Shown: positions 17,670 through 24,731 of the stretch, in pieces
Position numbering within the stretch: the first letter of the stretch is position 1
How the letters are laid out: each line of letters starts with the position of its first letter
Source of the DNA: JANQUM01 sp047630355
GTDB lineage: Bacteria > Bacteroidota > Bacteroidia > Cytophagales > Spirosomataceae
NCBI GenBank assembly: GCA_047630355.1
Contig: JBLHXN010000046.1
Coordinates: forward strand, 1-24,731
Length of the DNA: 24,731 bases
Direction: 5' to 3'
Program-made: the position numbers and the translations under genes
The notes under the pieces: generated by a model
Told to the model about the DNA's origin: nothing
The model's database searches: none
Seen by the model: only the letters and a program-made list of their open reading frames with translations

Positions 17670-17698
17670 GAGTACACGAACAAATTATTCGTGCACTC
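17670..17698. repeat. Hairpin between P5 and P6
   Basis: GAGTACACGAA (17670-17680) and TTCGTGCACTC (17688-17698) are complementary with one mismatch around a 7-base loop. It fills most of the 62-bp gap between P5 and P6. It is followed by an A-run rather than a T-run, so a processing or stability element is more likely than a terminator on the plus strand. Confidence 0.55.
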
Positions 17699-17721
17699 GT
17701 AGCAAAAAAAAGACCAAAATT

Positions 17722-20130
17722 ATGATCAAAAACTATTTCAGAATCGCGTGGCGAAGTTTATTGAAACGAAAGTTACACAGCCTTTTTCTGGTTAGTAGTT
17801 TGGCGGTTGGCTTTGCGGCTACTTTTGCGTTAGGAAATTTTATATTAGGAGAATTGGCTGTTAATGAACAGGTTAAGAATGTAGGAAATCACTACTTGGT
17901 AAAAAGTAAGTGGGTTTCTGAAGGCATGGGGCCAGAGATAACTACGATATCTGCTTTGGCAGAAAACCTGCAAACCAATTACCCCGAACTGATAAAAAAT
18001 CATTATACGTTTGACGGCGTGAGCACCAATGTGCAAAACGGAGACAAGGTTTTCAAAGAATCGCTTCAATTGGGTAGTGCTTCTATATTTGATATGTTCG
18101 GATTTTCGCTTTTGCATGGTAATCCCAAAACGGCATTAACACAACCGGATGTGATGGTGATTAGTCAGAAAACAGCGATGAAATACTTCGGAAAAACCGA
18201 TGTTGTGAACCAGTTTTTGGACGTCGCTTCTTTTTCGGGAGAAAAACGCTCTTTCAAAATTACGGGTGTCCTCGGCGATATTTCTCAAAATTCCGTTACG
18301 CATTTAGTTACTGACGAACTGCCAATTCTTATGTCGGAGGAGAGCCTTCGTTTTTTTAACCGATACAACGATAATTGGGAAAGTTGGAGCAACACGTACT
18401 TGGTGAGTTTTGTAGAATTGCAGGATGGCGTTACCGCTGATAAATTACAGATTCCGTTACAAAAAGCCTTATCTGATAATGCCCCCAAGCAAATTAGTGA
18501 AAGTCTGACCGCTGTATTATCCCCTCTCAAATCTCTCTATCTGGACAACGATAACGGGTTTCACAGAAAAAATATTTATACGTTAATGTTTATTGGTTTA
18601 CTCACGTTGGTCATGGTCGTCGTGAATTTCGTTAACACGTTTATCGGAAATGCTTCGGAGCGTTTGCGAGAAGTGGGTGTGCGTAAATCGCTGGGTGGTC
18701 GCACGCTTCAATTAAGTTTTCAATTCGTTCTTGAAGCTATTCTAATATCTTCTGTGAGTTTCCTGTTGGCTCTAGGTTTATACTTTTTGTTAAACCCGCT
18801 GATAAGCGAGGCTCTCGGAAAACAGTTGCCTGATTTATCTCAAACGCCTTTATTGCTGGTTTTATCTGGTTTTGGATTTGCCCTTTCGGTGGGCATATTG
18901 TCGGCTTTGTACCCTTCGCTGAAGTCAGTAAATACTTCCGTAACCACGGCATTGAAAAATAAAGTTGATCAATTAAACGGCTCTTCTACTATCCGTAAAT
19001 CACTAACGGTAATTCAGTTTGCGGTGGCGTTATTCATACTCGGAGCCACGATAGTCATCACCCGACAAATCAATTTTGTTTTTGAAAAAGATATGGGTTA
19101 CGAGCCGTCGGGTTTGCTGTACGTGAGTTCGCCCCGTGATTGGTCTCCGGCGGGAACTAACCGCATGCTTGCCGCTAAAGAAGAGTTCAAAAAGTTACCG
19201 TTGGTAGAAAATAGTACGTTGTCGTATGAAATACCTGATGGTCGAGTTGGGCAACAATCCGCACTATATTTGCCGCAGCAAGGCGAAGAAAAAGCGGTGC
19301 AATCACCGCTATTGCAGGTGGATGAAAGCTACGCCGATACGTACGGAATTAATCTGGCGGCGGGAAGTTTCTTTGACGCAAGTGAGCCGGGAGAACCGGA
19401 GATAATTCTAAACGAATCCGCCGTAAAAGCATTGGGGTTTGAAGACCCGACGGCGATAATTAGTGAACTGTTGCACACCCAAATTTACAATACCGATTTC
19501 CGAATTAAAGGTGTGGTGAAAGACTTTCACTTTTATTCGGTACACGAACAAATCAGACCGCTTGCTTTCGTAAACGTACGGAATTCTAATTTTTTCCGCT
19601 ACCTAACATTTAAAATACCAAAAGTAAACCAAGCCGAAGCAATTGCGAGCCTATCAACCGAATGGAAGAAAAACTTCCCCAATACCGCTTTCGAGTACCA
19701 ATTTATTGACGATGTATTGGTCGAAATATACGCTTCTGAAACCCGACTGAAAAAGGCATCAGAAATGGCAATCTATTTGTCCATATTCATTGTTTTGATG
19801 GGCGTTTTGAGTACCGTTTCGCTGCATTTGGTACGTCGCACAAAGGAGTTGGGCATTCGGCAAATATTAGGGGCAAGTTTCTCAGAAATTAACTGGCTGT
19901 TTCTTCGCGAGCAGCTCGTAAATTTTATTATTGGTAGCGTAGTAGCTATTCCAGCGGTGTATTTTCTGATGAAAAAGTGGCTGCAAAACTTCGCTTACCA
20001 AACAGATTTACCCGTCAGTTATTTTCTGTTAACAATTATCGGTTTTGCTTTAGTGGTGAGTGCTATCGTAATTATTCAGGTAACCCGAACCATCCGAAAA
20101 AACCCAATCAAAAGTTTACAGAGTGAGTGA
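17722..20130 (+). CDS. P6: FtsX/MacB-type ABC transporter permease, divergent
   Basis: The product has 802 residues from ATG 17722 (MIKNYFRIAWRSLL); an in-frame ATG at 17668 would add 18 residues that run through the hairpin and is unlikely. The two-repeat architecture is kept, with TM1 near 20-42. The FtsX motifs depart from the family: loop 1 is 'NASERLREVGVRKSLGG' (Glu317) preceded by 'VVNFVNTFIG' instead of CINFINLSTA, and loop 2 is 'RRTKELGIRQILGAS' (Glu709) preceded by 'VLMGVLSTVSLHLV' instead of CLGLFGLAAF. It ends NPIKSLQSE. It has no module of its own and probably depends on the P3 promoter or readthrough from P5. It is followed 30 bp later by module copy 4, which may terminate it. 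Confidence 0.88.
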   Translation: MIKNYFRIAWRSLLKRKLHSLFLVSSLAVGFAATFALGNFILGELAVNEQVKNVGNHYLVKSKWVSEGMGPEITTISALAENLQTNYPELIKNHYTFDGVSTNVQNGDKVFKESLQLGSASIFDMFGFSLLHGNPKTALTQPDVMVISQKTAMKYFGKTDVVNQFLDVASFSGEKRSFKITGVLGDISQNSVTHLVTDELPILMSEESLRFFNRYNDNWESWSNTYLVSFVELQDGVTADKLQIPLQKALSDNAPKQISESLTAVLSPLKSLYLDNDNGFHRKNIYTLMFIGLLTLVMVVVNFVNTFIGNASERLREVGVRKSLGGRTLQLSFQFVLEAILISSVSFLLALGLYFLLNPLISEALGKQLPDLSQTPLLLVLSGFGFALSVGILSALYPSLKSVNTSVTTALKNKVDQLNGSSTIRKSLTVIQFAVALFILGATIVITRQINFVFEKDMGYEPSGLLYVSSPRDWSPAGTNRMLAAKEEFKKLPLVENSTLSYEIPDGRVGQQSALYLPQQGEEKAVQSPLLQVDESYADTYGINLAAGSFFDASEPGEPEIILNESAVKALGFEDPTAIISELLHTQIYNTDFRIKGVVKDFHFYSVHEQIRPLAFVNVRNSNFFRYLTFKIPKVNQAEAIASLSTEWKKNFPNTAFEYQFIDDVLVEIYASETRLKKASEMAIYLSIFIVLMGVLSTVSLHLVRRTKELGIRQILGASFSEINWLFLREQLVNFIIGSVVAIPAVYFLMKKWLQNFAYQTDLPVSYFLLTIIGFALVVSAIVIIQVTRTIRKNPIKSLQSE

Positions 20131-20160
20131 TAAAGGGTTCAAAATTGACGTTTAAAAGAT

Positions 20161-20204
20161 TGTCCGATTCTAAACATAACTGTTCGGAATCGGACATTTT
20201 TTTT
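20161..20204 (+). promoter_or_regulatory. Tandem activator-type sites / terminator-like hairpin, module copy 4
   Basis: Site 1 is TGTCCGATTCTAAACA (20161-20176), identical to copy 1, and site 2 is TGTTCGGAATCGGACA (20181-20196), then T8G. It begins 30 bp after the P6 stop, a natural place for a terminator, and keeps the same distance to the downstream promoter as the other copies. Confidence 0.6.
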
Positions 20205-20247
20205 GTAGAATATTTTATAAGCTACTGTAAATGAGTCAGTTATATTT

Positions 20248-20264
20248 TTGGCACGGCTTTTCAA
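20248..20264 (+). promoter_or_regulatory. Sigma-54-like promoter of the P7-P8 unit
   Basis: TTGGCACGGCTTTTCAA has its GG at 20250-20251, 89 bp from site 1. The -12 position reads TTCA. The predicted start near 20274 leaves a leader of about 80 nt that contains the segment shared with P1 and P8. Confidence 0.55.
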
Positions 20265-20317
20265 TTAAGAGTACTATGATGAACAGTGAAGTGATTTTCA
20301 AAATTGCCCAATTACCT

Positions 20318-20355
20318 GCTGACTTATTGCCCAATTGACTAAAAACTAAACAATC
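20318..20355 (+). repeat. Leader segment shared with P1 and P8, P7 copy
   Basis: GCTGACTTATTGCCC, then TTGACTAAAAACTAAACAATC, leads directly into the P7 ATG. It is closest to the P8 copy at 22821-22857. Confidence 0.55.
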
Positions 20356-22749
20356 ATGCTTAAAAATCATTTCAAAATCGCGTGGCGAAATTTATTGAAT
20401 AACGGATTGTTCTCGACGCTGAGCCTATTGGGTTTATCCGTGGGCGTAGCCATATTTTTGTACCTCTTTTTGTTTACAAAACAAGAGCTGTCGTTTGATA
20501 AATATCACGAAAATGCGGAGTCAATTTACCGCGTTGGGCAAACCGCTACCTTCGGTGAAGAAGTGAGCGAATGGGCGAGCGTTCCGAACATCGTCGGGCC
20601 GAAAATGACCGAAGAAATTCCTGAGATAAAAGCGTTTACCCGTCTGCTGTACCATTCGTTTGGAGAAACGGCTTTTGTAAACAGCGAGCAGGATAAATAC
20701 GCCGAAAAGAAAATGTACTGGTCAGATGCCGGATTATTCGATATTTTCGACGTTCCGCTTGTTTACGGAAACCCCAAAACGGCTCTTGACGCTCCCAATA
20801 AAATTATGTTGAGTGCTTCCACGGCAAAGAAGTATTTCGGCAACGAAAATCCCGTTGGAAAACCACTGACTGTAGATAATGATTATAAAGTGACGGTTTC
20901 GGGTGTTTACGAAGATTTTCCCCAAAACTCTACGTTTGATGCCGAACTGATTGGGTCTTTTTCTACAGTTGGTTGGGCGAGCGATAACTTGTATTGGAGC
21001 AACGCCAGCTTTGAAACGTATTTTCTGTTAGCACCGAATGTTTTGGCAACTAAAGTGCAGGCGAAAATAAATGCGGTGCTGGATAAAAACGTGGAGAAAG
21101 AAAATCAATGGTTTCGTTTTTGGTTGCAACCACTCACAGACATTCACTTGTACTCTACGCACATTACAAACGCGAGTACTACCCGCATTGGAGATATTCA
21201 GCAGGTAAACATATTGATTGCGTTGGCGTTGGGTATTCTGCTCATTGCGTGCATAAATTACATGAACCTTGCCACGGCACAATCGCAGAAACGCCGCAAG
21301 GAAGTGGGTATCAGCAAAGCCGTGGGAGCAAGTCAGGGAAGTTTGATCGGGCGTTTTTACGTGGAAGCATTCATCATGGTAACTACCGCCATTTTGATTG
21401 GGGTGGTTTTACTGTTTGTTGGGTTGCCGTTATTCAATTACATCGCGGAAAAAAATATTTCTTTTAACGCCATTTTTGATTGGCAATTGATTGCCGGAAT
21501 TGCGATTATAATTGTTGGATTAGCGTTTGTTGCGGGATCTTATCCAGCGTTGATGTTATCTTCTTTTTCTCCGCTTTCGTTGTTCGGTCGGAGAGACGGC
21601 TCGGCTGCCTCAGTTTCGTGGGTTCGGAAAAGTTTAGTGGTTTTGCAATTCACCGCTTCTATCATTCTAATCATCGGAACGTTCGTTTTTTACCGTCAAT
21701 TGCAGTTCATTCAAACCACAAACTTAGGGTACAATGCGGAGCAGGTTGTTTCTATTTCTGTGAGCGGTGCTGACTCGCAAAAGCAAATCAACAGCCTGCG
21801 GGATTATTATGAATCGTTGAACTTTGTAAGCTCCATTACGGAAGCCCAATCTTATCCTGGCATTGGTACCAGCGGACGCACAATTGGGCAATTTAGGGAG
21901 GACAGTCAGGGAACTTCCATCCAGACAAATCACACTACACCCGACGTACTCGAAACCCTCGGAATAAAACTTCTTGCTGGAAAAATATTTACCGAAAAAA
22001 CATCCAAAGAAGATACTATGGTGCAACTTGTGGTGAACAAAACGACCGTCGATTTTCTGGGAATGACTCCCGAAGAAGCCATCGGGCAAACGGCTTTTAA
22101 CACTTTTGGTTATGACCGGGCAACGATAGTGGGCGTGATGGGAGATTTTCATTTCGAGAATTTTCATCAGCCCATTACGGCGTATGCCTTTCACAATAAT
22201 ACATCTGAACGACGACAAAATTTATTAATTCGTTTCGACGGCGGAGCGTTATCTGAAAATATGAAAACTCTCGAAGCCGGATTCCAGAAATTTATTCCTA
22301 CGTCGGCGTTTGAATACACTTTTCTTGACGATGTGGTGGCAAAGCTCTACGTGTCCGAAAAGCAAATCGGACGCATTGTGTTGTTCTTTTCCGTCACCGC
22401 TATCCTGATTGCGTGTCTCGGCTTATTTGGGCTCGCTGCTTACACCGCTGAACAACGCACTAAAGAAATCGGCGTACGGAAAGTGCTGGGAGCGAGCGTT
22501 TCGGGATTGGTTGGTTTACTTTCCGCTGATTTCCTCAAACTGGTAGTGGTTGCTTTAGTAATCGCTTCGCCCATCGCGTGGTATTTGCTGAACAACTGGC
22601 TCGAAAGCTACGCCTTTCACATCGAAATGCCGTGGTGGATATTTGGAGTTGCCGGACTATTATCCATGTTTACGGCATTCCTGACGGTGAGTTATCAATC
22701 CATCAAAGCGGCAACGATGAACCCCGTGAAGAGTTTGCGGAGTGAATGA
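20356..22749 (+). CDS. P7: FtsX/MacB-type ABC transporter permease
   Basis: The product has 797 residues, starting MLKNHFKIAWRNLL. TM1 is near 18-42, followed by the first extracytoplasmic domain, FtsX domain 1, the second extracytoplasmic domain (about 440-660) and FtsX domain 2. Loop 1 is 'KRRKEVGISKAVGAS' (Glu316), with Ser where most of the intact copies have Arg (EVGIRK). Loop 2 is canonical, 'EQRTKEIGVRKVLGAS' (Glu704). It ends NPVKSLRSE. It is transcribed from module copy 4 and is followed after 108 bp by P8 with no module between, so the two are probably co-transcribed. The substrate is unknown. Confidence 0.9.
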   Translation: MLKNHFKIAWRNLLNNGLFSTLSLLGLSVGVAIFLYLFLFTKQELSFDKYHENAESIYRVGQTATFGEEVSEWASVPNIVGPKMTEEIPEIKAFTRLLYHSFGETAFVNSEQDKYAEKKMYWSDAGLFDIFDVPLVYGNPKTALDAPNKIMLSASTAKKYFGNENPVGKPLTVDNDYKVTVSGVYEDFPQNSTFDAELIGSFSTVGWASDNLYWSNASFETYFLLAPNVLATKVQAKINAVLDKNVEKENQWFRFWLQPLTDIHLYSTHITNASTTRIGDIQQVNILIALALGILLIACINYMNLATAQSQKRRKEVGISKAVGASQGSLIGRFYVEAFIMVTTAILIGVVLLFVGLPLFNYIAEKNISFNAIFDWQLIAGIAIIIVGLAFVAGSYPALMLSSFSPLSLFGRRDGSAASVSWVRKSLVVLQFTASIILIIGTFVFYRQLQFIQTTNLGYNAEQVVSISVSGADSQKQINSLRDYYESLNFVSSITEAQSYPGIGTSGRTIGQFREDSQGTSIQTNHTTPDVLETLGIKLLAGKIFTEKTSKEDTMVQLVVNKTTVDFLGMTPEEAIGQTAFNTFGYDRATIVGVMGDFHFENFHQPITAYAFHNNTSERRQNLLIRFDGGALSENMKTLEAGFQKFIPTSAFEYTFLDDVVAKLYVSEKQIGRIVLFFSVTAILIACLGLFGLAAYTAEQRTKEIGVRKVLGASVSGLVGLLSADFLKLVVVALVIASPIAWYLLNNWLESYAFHIEMPWWIFGVAGLLSMFTAFLTVSYQSIKAATMNPVKSLRSE

Positions 22750-22756
22750 CGCCCCG

Positions 22757-22776
22757 TCAGCCCAATTGGCCTGACA
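22757..22776. repeat. Near-perfect 20-bp palindrome between P7 and P8
   Basis: GTCAGCCCAATTGGCCTGAC is self-complementary apart from one C/C pair. With the CCTGACAA that follows, it recalls the GCCTGACAACGAG part of the 105-bp repeats before P4 and P5 and may be a degenerate relative. Confidence 0.5.
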
Positions 22777-22820
22777 ATGAGTAATGAAACATTCTCTAAT
22801 TCACAATTAAGAAAGCACTT

Positions 22821-22857
22821 GCCGACTTATTGACCAGTTGACTAAAAGACTAAAATT
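22821..22857 (+). repeat. Leader segment shared with P1 and P7, P8 copy
   Basis: GCCGACTTATTGACC, then GTTGACTAAAAGACTAAAATT, leads directly into the P8 ATG. Here the segment occurs without the upstream sigma-54-like module. Confidence 0.55.
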
Positions 22858-24731
22858 ATGATAAAGAATTACCTTAAAATAGCCTTCAGAAACCTCAAAA
22901 AGCAGAAGGTTTATTCCTTCATAAATATAGGAGGACTTGCCCTCGGAATGGCAACTGCCGTGTTATTGATACTGTGGGTTTATAACGAATTTACGTACGA
23001 CGAATATCACGATAAATCGGAGAATATTTACCGGGTAACGTCTCACCTCGATATTAATAAAGACGAGGTTTGGCATTGGGGTTCAACACCGTTACTTTTG
23101 GCAGATAAGTTGACTGAGACCTATTCTGAGATAGAAGTCGCAACTCGTTTGTATTTTCCTTGGGGCGATGTCGACATAAAAATTGATGACGATTTATTGT
23201 CGACTGACAAAATGCTCTACGTAGATAATAATTGGTTCGAAGTATTTGATTATCAGTTTATTGAAGGAAATGTAGTGTCTTTTAAAGCGGATAAAAATAA
23301 CGTAGCTATTACAGAATCAAAAGCTAAAGAATTTTTTGGAGATAGCAACCCGATTGGTAAAGTTATCCAACTTGATTCAATTAATCTTGTAGTCAAAGCG
23401 GTACTCGCTGATTACCCACCCAATACGGTTTTTAAGTACGATATATATGTGCAAAATGGCGTACGGCTGGCAAATCCTGAAACCCTCGAAAGTGAAAGTG
23501 ATTGGGGATATTTTAACTATCAAACTTACGTAGTTTGCAACAAGAATACGCAGACCGGAAAACTCGCGGAAAAGATGACCGATATGTTCCGGGAAGTGCG
23601 GGAAGATGATAAAGAAAAGAACGAACTGAAATTACAGCCGCTGATGGCAATGCACTACGACGATTCTATCGAAATCGGTGATTTGCTTCCTCCGGTAGAT
23701 AAAAGGGTGCTATACGTTTTTGGTGGAATAGCCTTGTTGATTTTAATTACTGCTTGTATTAATTACATCAATCTCACTACTGCGAACATCAGCCTGCGAA
23801 ACAAAGAAGTGAGCATCAAGAAGTTTATGGGTGTTTCTAAACATAGCTTGTTCTTTCAGTTTTTTACTGAATCGGTACTCATAAGTTTACTAGCAATGCT
23901 GCTTGCCGTCGGGTTGATTTACATTGGCTTGCCGAGCCTTGAAGCGGTGGTAGATAATCGTTTTGAAATTTCGGAAAACCCACTCGTTTGGCAAATTCTG
24001 GGAGCTACAACGCTCATTTCAATTCTCCTAAATGGCATTTACCCTTCGTTGCTTTTGTCTAACTTAAAACCACTCGAACTAATCAAAGGAGCGTCTGTGG
24101 TCGGAATAAAAAGCTCAACTTTTCGCAGAGCTTTAGTGGTATTCCAATTTGCGTTTACCATTGCGTTAATTACTTGTACATCACTAATATTTAATCAATT
24201 AGAGTTTATTCAAGACCGTGATCTAGGTTATGACAAAGAGCAGGTATTTTCATTTTACGTTCCGTGGAATGCCGATGAATCGGGAGATAAAACGGATGCA
24301 ATTTTTGACCAACTACAAAAAGAAAGTCAAATAGCTGGTGTTACCCGGAGCGGCGGAGATATTGTAAACTACGAGAATACTCACAGTGGAAGTCTAGACT
24401 GGGAAGGTCGCGAAGAGGATTGGAAACCTACGGTTTCGCCAATGTCTGTTTCTAATAACTATCAGGACTTCTTTGATTTAAAATTAAAAGCAGGGCGTTG
24501 GTTTTCCGCAGATAATACTGCGGATGAGAATAATATAGTACTGAACGAAGCGGCGATAAAAGAATTCAAACTGAAAGAACCCGTAGTTGGACAGAAATTT
24601 ACTTACCAAAAGCGTACTGGGCAGGTAATCGCCGTAGTGAAAGATTTCCACTTCAAAAGCCCGAGGGAAAAAATCACCCCTTTACTATTTTACCGAGGCA
24701 CTTGGCTTTCTACCATTAGTGTAAAGGCAGA
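22858..24731 (+). CDS. P8: FtsX/MacB-type ABC transporter permease, N-terminal 624 codons (runs off the right edge)
   Basis: From ATG 22858 (MIKNYLKIAFRNLKKQKVY) the frame is open to the window edge. TM1 is near 20-42, followed by the first extracytoplasmic domain, then TM2 ('LLILITACINYINLTTA') and loop 1 'LRNKEVSIKKFMGVS' (Glu317). That loop is the most divergent in the array, with Ser-Ile-Lys-Lys where others have Gly-Ile-Arg-Lys. The TM that opens the second half ('RALVVFQFAFTIALI') and most of the second extracytoplasmic domain ('VVKDFHFKSPREK') are present; FtsX domain 2 lies beyond the window. P8 also lacks the AATCGCGTGGCG nucleotide motif shared by the other seven starts. It is probably co-transcribed with P7. 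Confidence 0.9.
   Translation, partial: MIKNYLKIAFRNLKKQKVYSFINIGGLALGMATAVLLILWVYNEFTYDEYHDKSENIYRVTSHLDINKDEVWHWGSTPLLLADKLTETYSEIEVATRLYFPWGDVDIKIDDDLLSTDKMLYVDNNWFEVFDYQFIEGNVVSFKADKNNVAITESKAKEFFGDSNPIGKVIQLDSINLVVKAVLADYPPNTVFKYDIYVQNGVRLANPETLESESDWGYFNYQTYVVCNKNTQTGKLAEKMTDMFREVREDDKEKNELKLQPLMAMHYDDSIEIGDLLPPVDKRVLYVFGGIALLILITACINYINLTTANISLRNKEVSIKKFMGVSKHSLFFQFFTESVLISLLAMLLAVGLIYIGLPSLEAVVDNRFEISENPLVWQILGATTLISILLNGIYPSLLLSNLKPLELIKGASVVGIKSSTFRRALVVFQFAFTIALITCTSLIFNQLEFIQDRDLGYDKEQVFSFYVPWNADESGDKTDAIFDQLQKESQIAGVTRSGGDIVNYENTHSGSLDWEGREEDWKPTVSPMSVSNNYQDFFDLKLKAGRWFSADNTADENNIVLNEAAIKEFKLKEPVVGQKFTYQKRTGQVIAVVKDFHFKSPREKITPLLFYRGTWLSTISVKA

Noticed and set aside
4603..20204. 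CRISPR array formed by the repeated TGTCCGATTC...GAATCGGACA units
   Set aside because: The copies are kilobases apart, each lies before a permease gene, and there are no regular spacers.
21108..21467. Plus-strand frames at 21108-21467 and 21480-21773 within P7
   Set aside because: They are out of frame inside an intact 797-codon gene and show no protein family features.

Overview
The window looks like the chromosome of a Bacteroidota member, most likely a Cytophagales/Spirosomataceae-type environmental bacterium. The reasons are a roughly 40% GC feel, a TAnnTTTG-type -7 box, A-rich rather than Shine-Dalgarno translation starts, REP-like hairpins ending in a 'TATTAATAGA' tail, a CotH-family secreted protein, and a large tandem set of about 800-residue FtsX/MacB-type permeases. 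The phylum is fairly secure; the order is inference. No rRNA, tRNA, CRISPR array, transposase or phage gene was seen.

Layout. At 1-311 (minus strand) is the 5' end of a secreted CotH-family gene. At 312-705 lies an intergenic region carrying a composite inverted REP-like element (461-640). At 706-3286 (plus) is a PadR regulator followed by three paralogous small membrane proteins with a HAAS-like helical N-terminus; the second and third each carry one in-frame stop. At 3361-4518 is a secreted SH3-SH3-NlpC/P60 peptidoglycan endopeptidase. From 4827 to the end there are eight consecutive plus-strand permeases, called P1 to P8 here. P1, P2, P3, P6 and P7 are intact; P4 carries one nonsense codon and P5 two; P8 runs off the window. 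No ATP-binding subunit, membrane-fusion protein or outer-membrane channel is encoded in the window.

Regulation. P1, P2, P3 and P7 are each preceded by the same 104-bp module: two 16-bp dyad sites 20 bp apart (the second, TGTTCGGAATCGGACA, is invariant), then T8G, then an AT-rich spacer, then TTGGCACGG-CTTT (the first T is A in P2). The distance from the first site to the GG doublet is exactly 89 bp in all four. This looks like a sigma-54 promoter with upstream sites for an NtrC-family activator. The same hairpin plus T8 also looks like an intrinsic terminator for the preceding gene. On this reading the array splits into four transcription units: P1; P2; P3-P4-P5-P6; and P7-P8 onward. P4 and P5 are instead preceded by an almost identical 105-bp repeat that lacks the module.

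Most notable signals: (i) the four geometrically identical modules; (ii) five nonsense codons in four otherwise open genes, all single in-frame stops with no frameshift, several of them exactly at residues conserved in paralogues; (iii) nucleotide identity across the first codons of seven permeases (AATCGCGTGGCG) that exceeds what the protein sequence requires; (iv) nearly identical non-coding repeats beside quite divergent genes.
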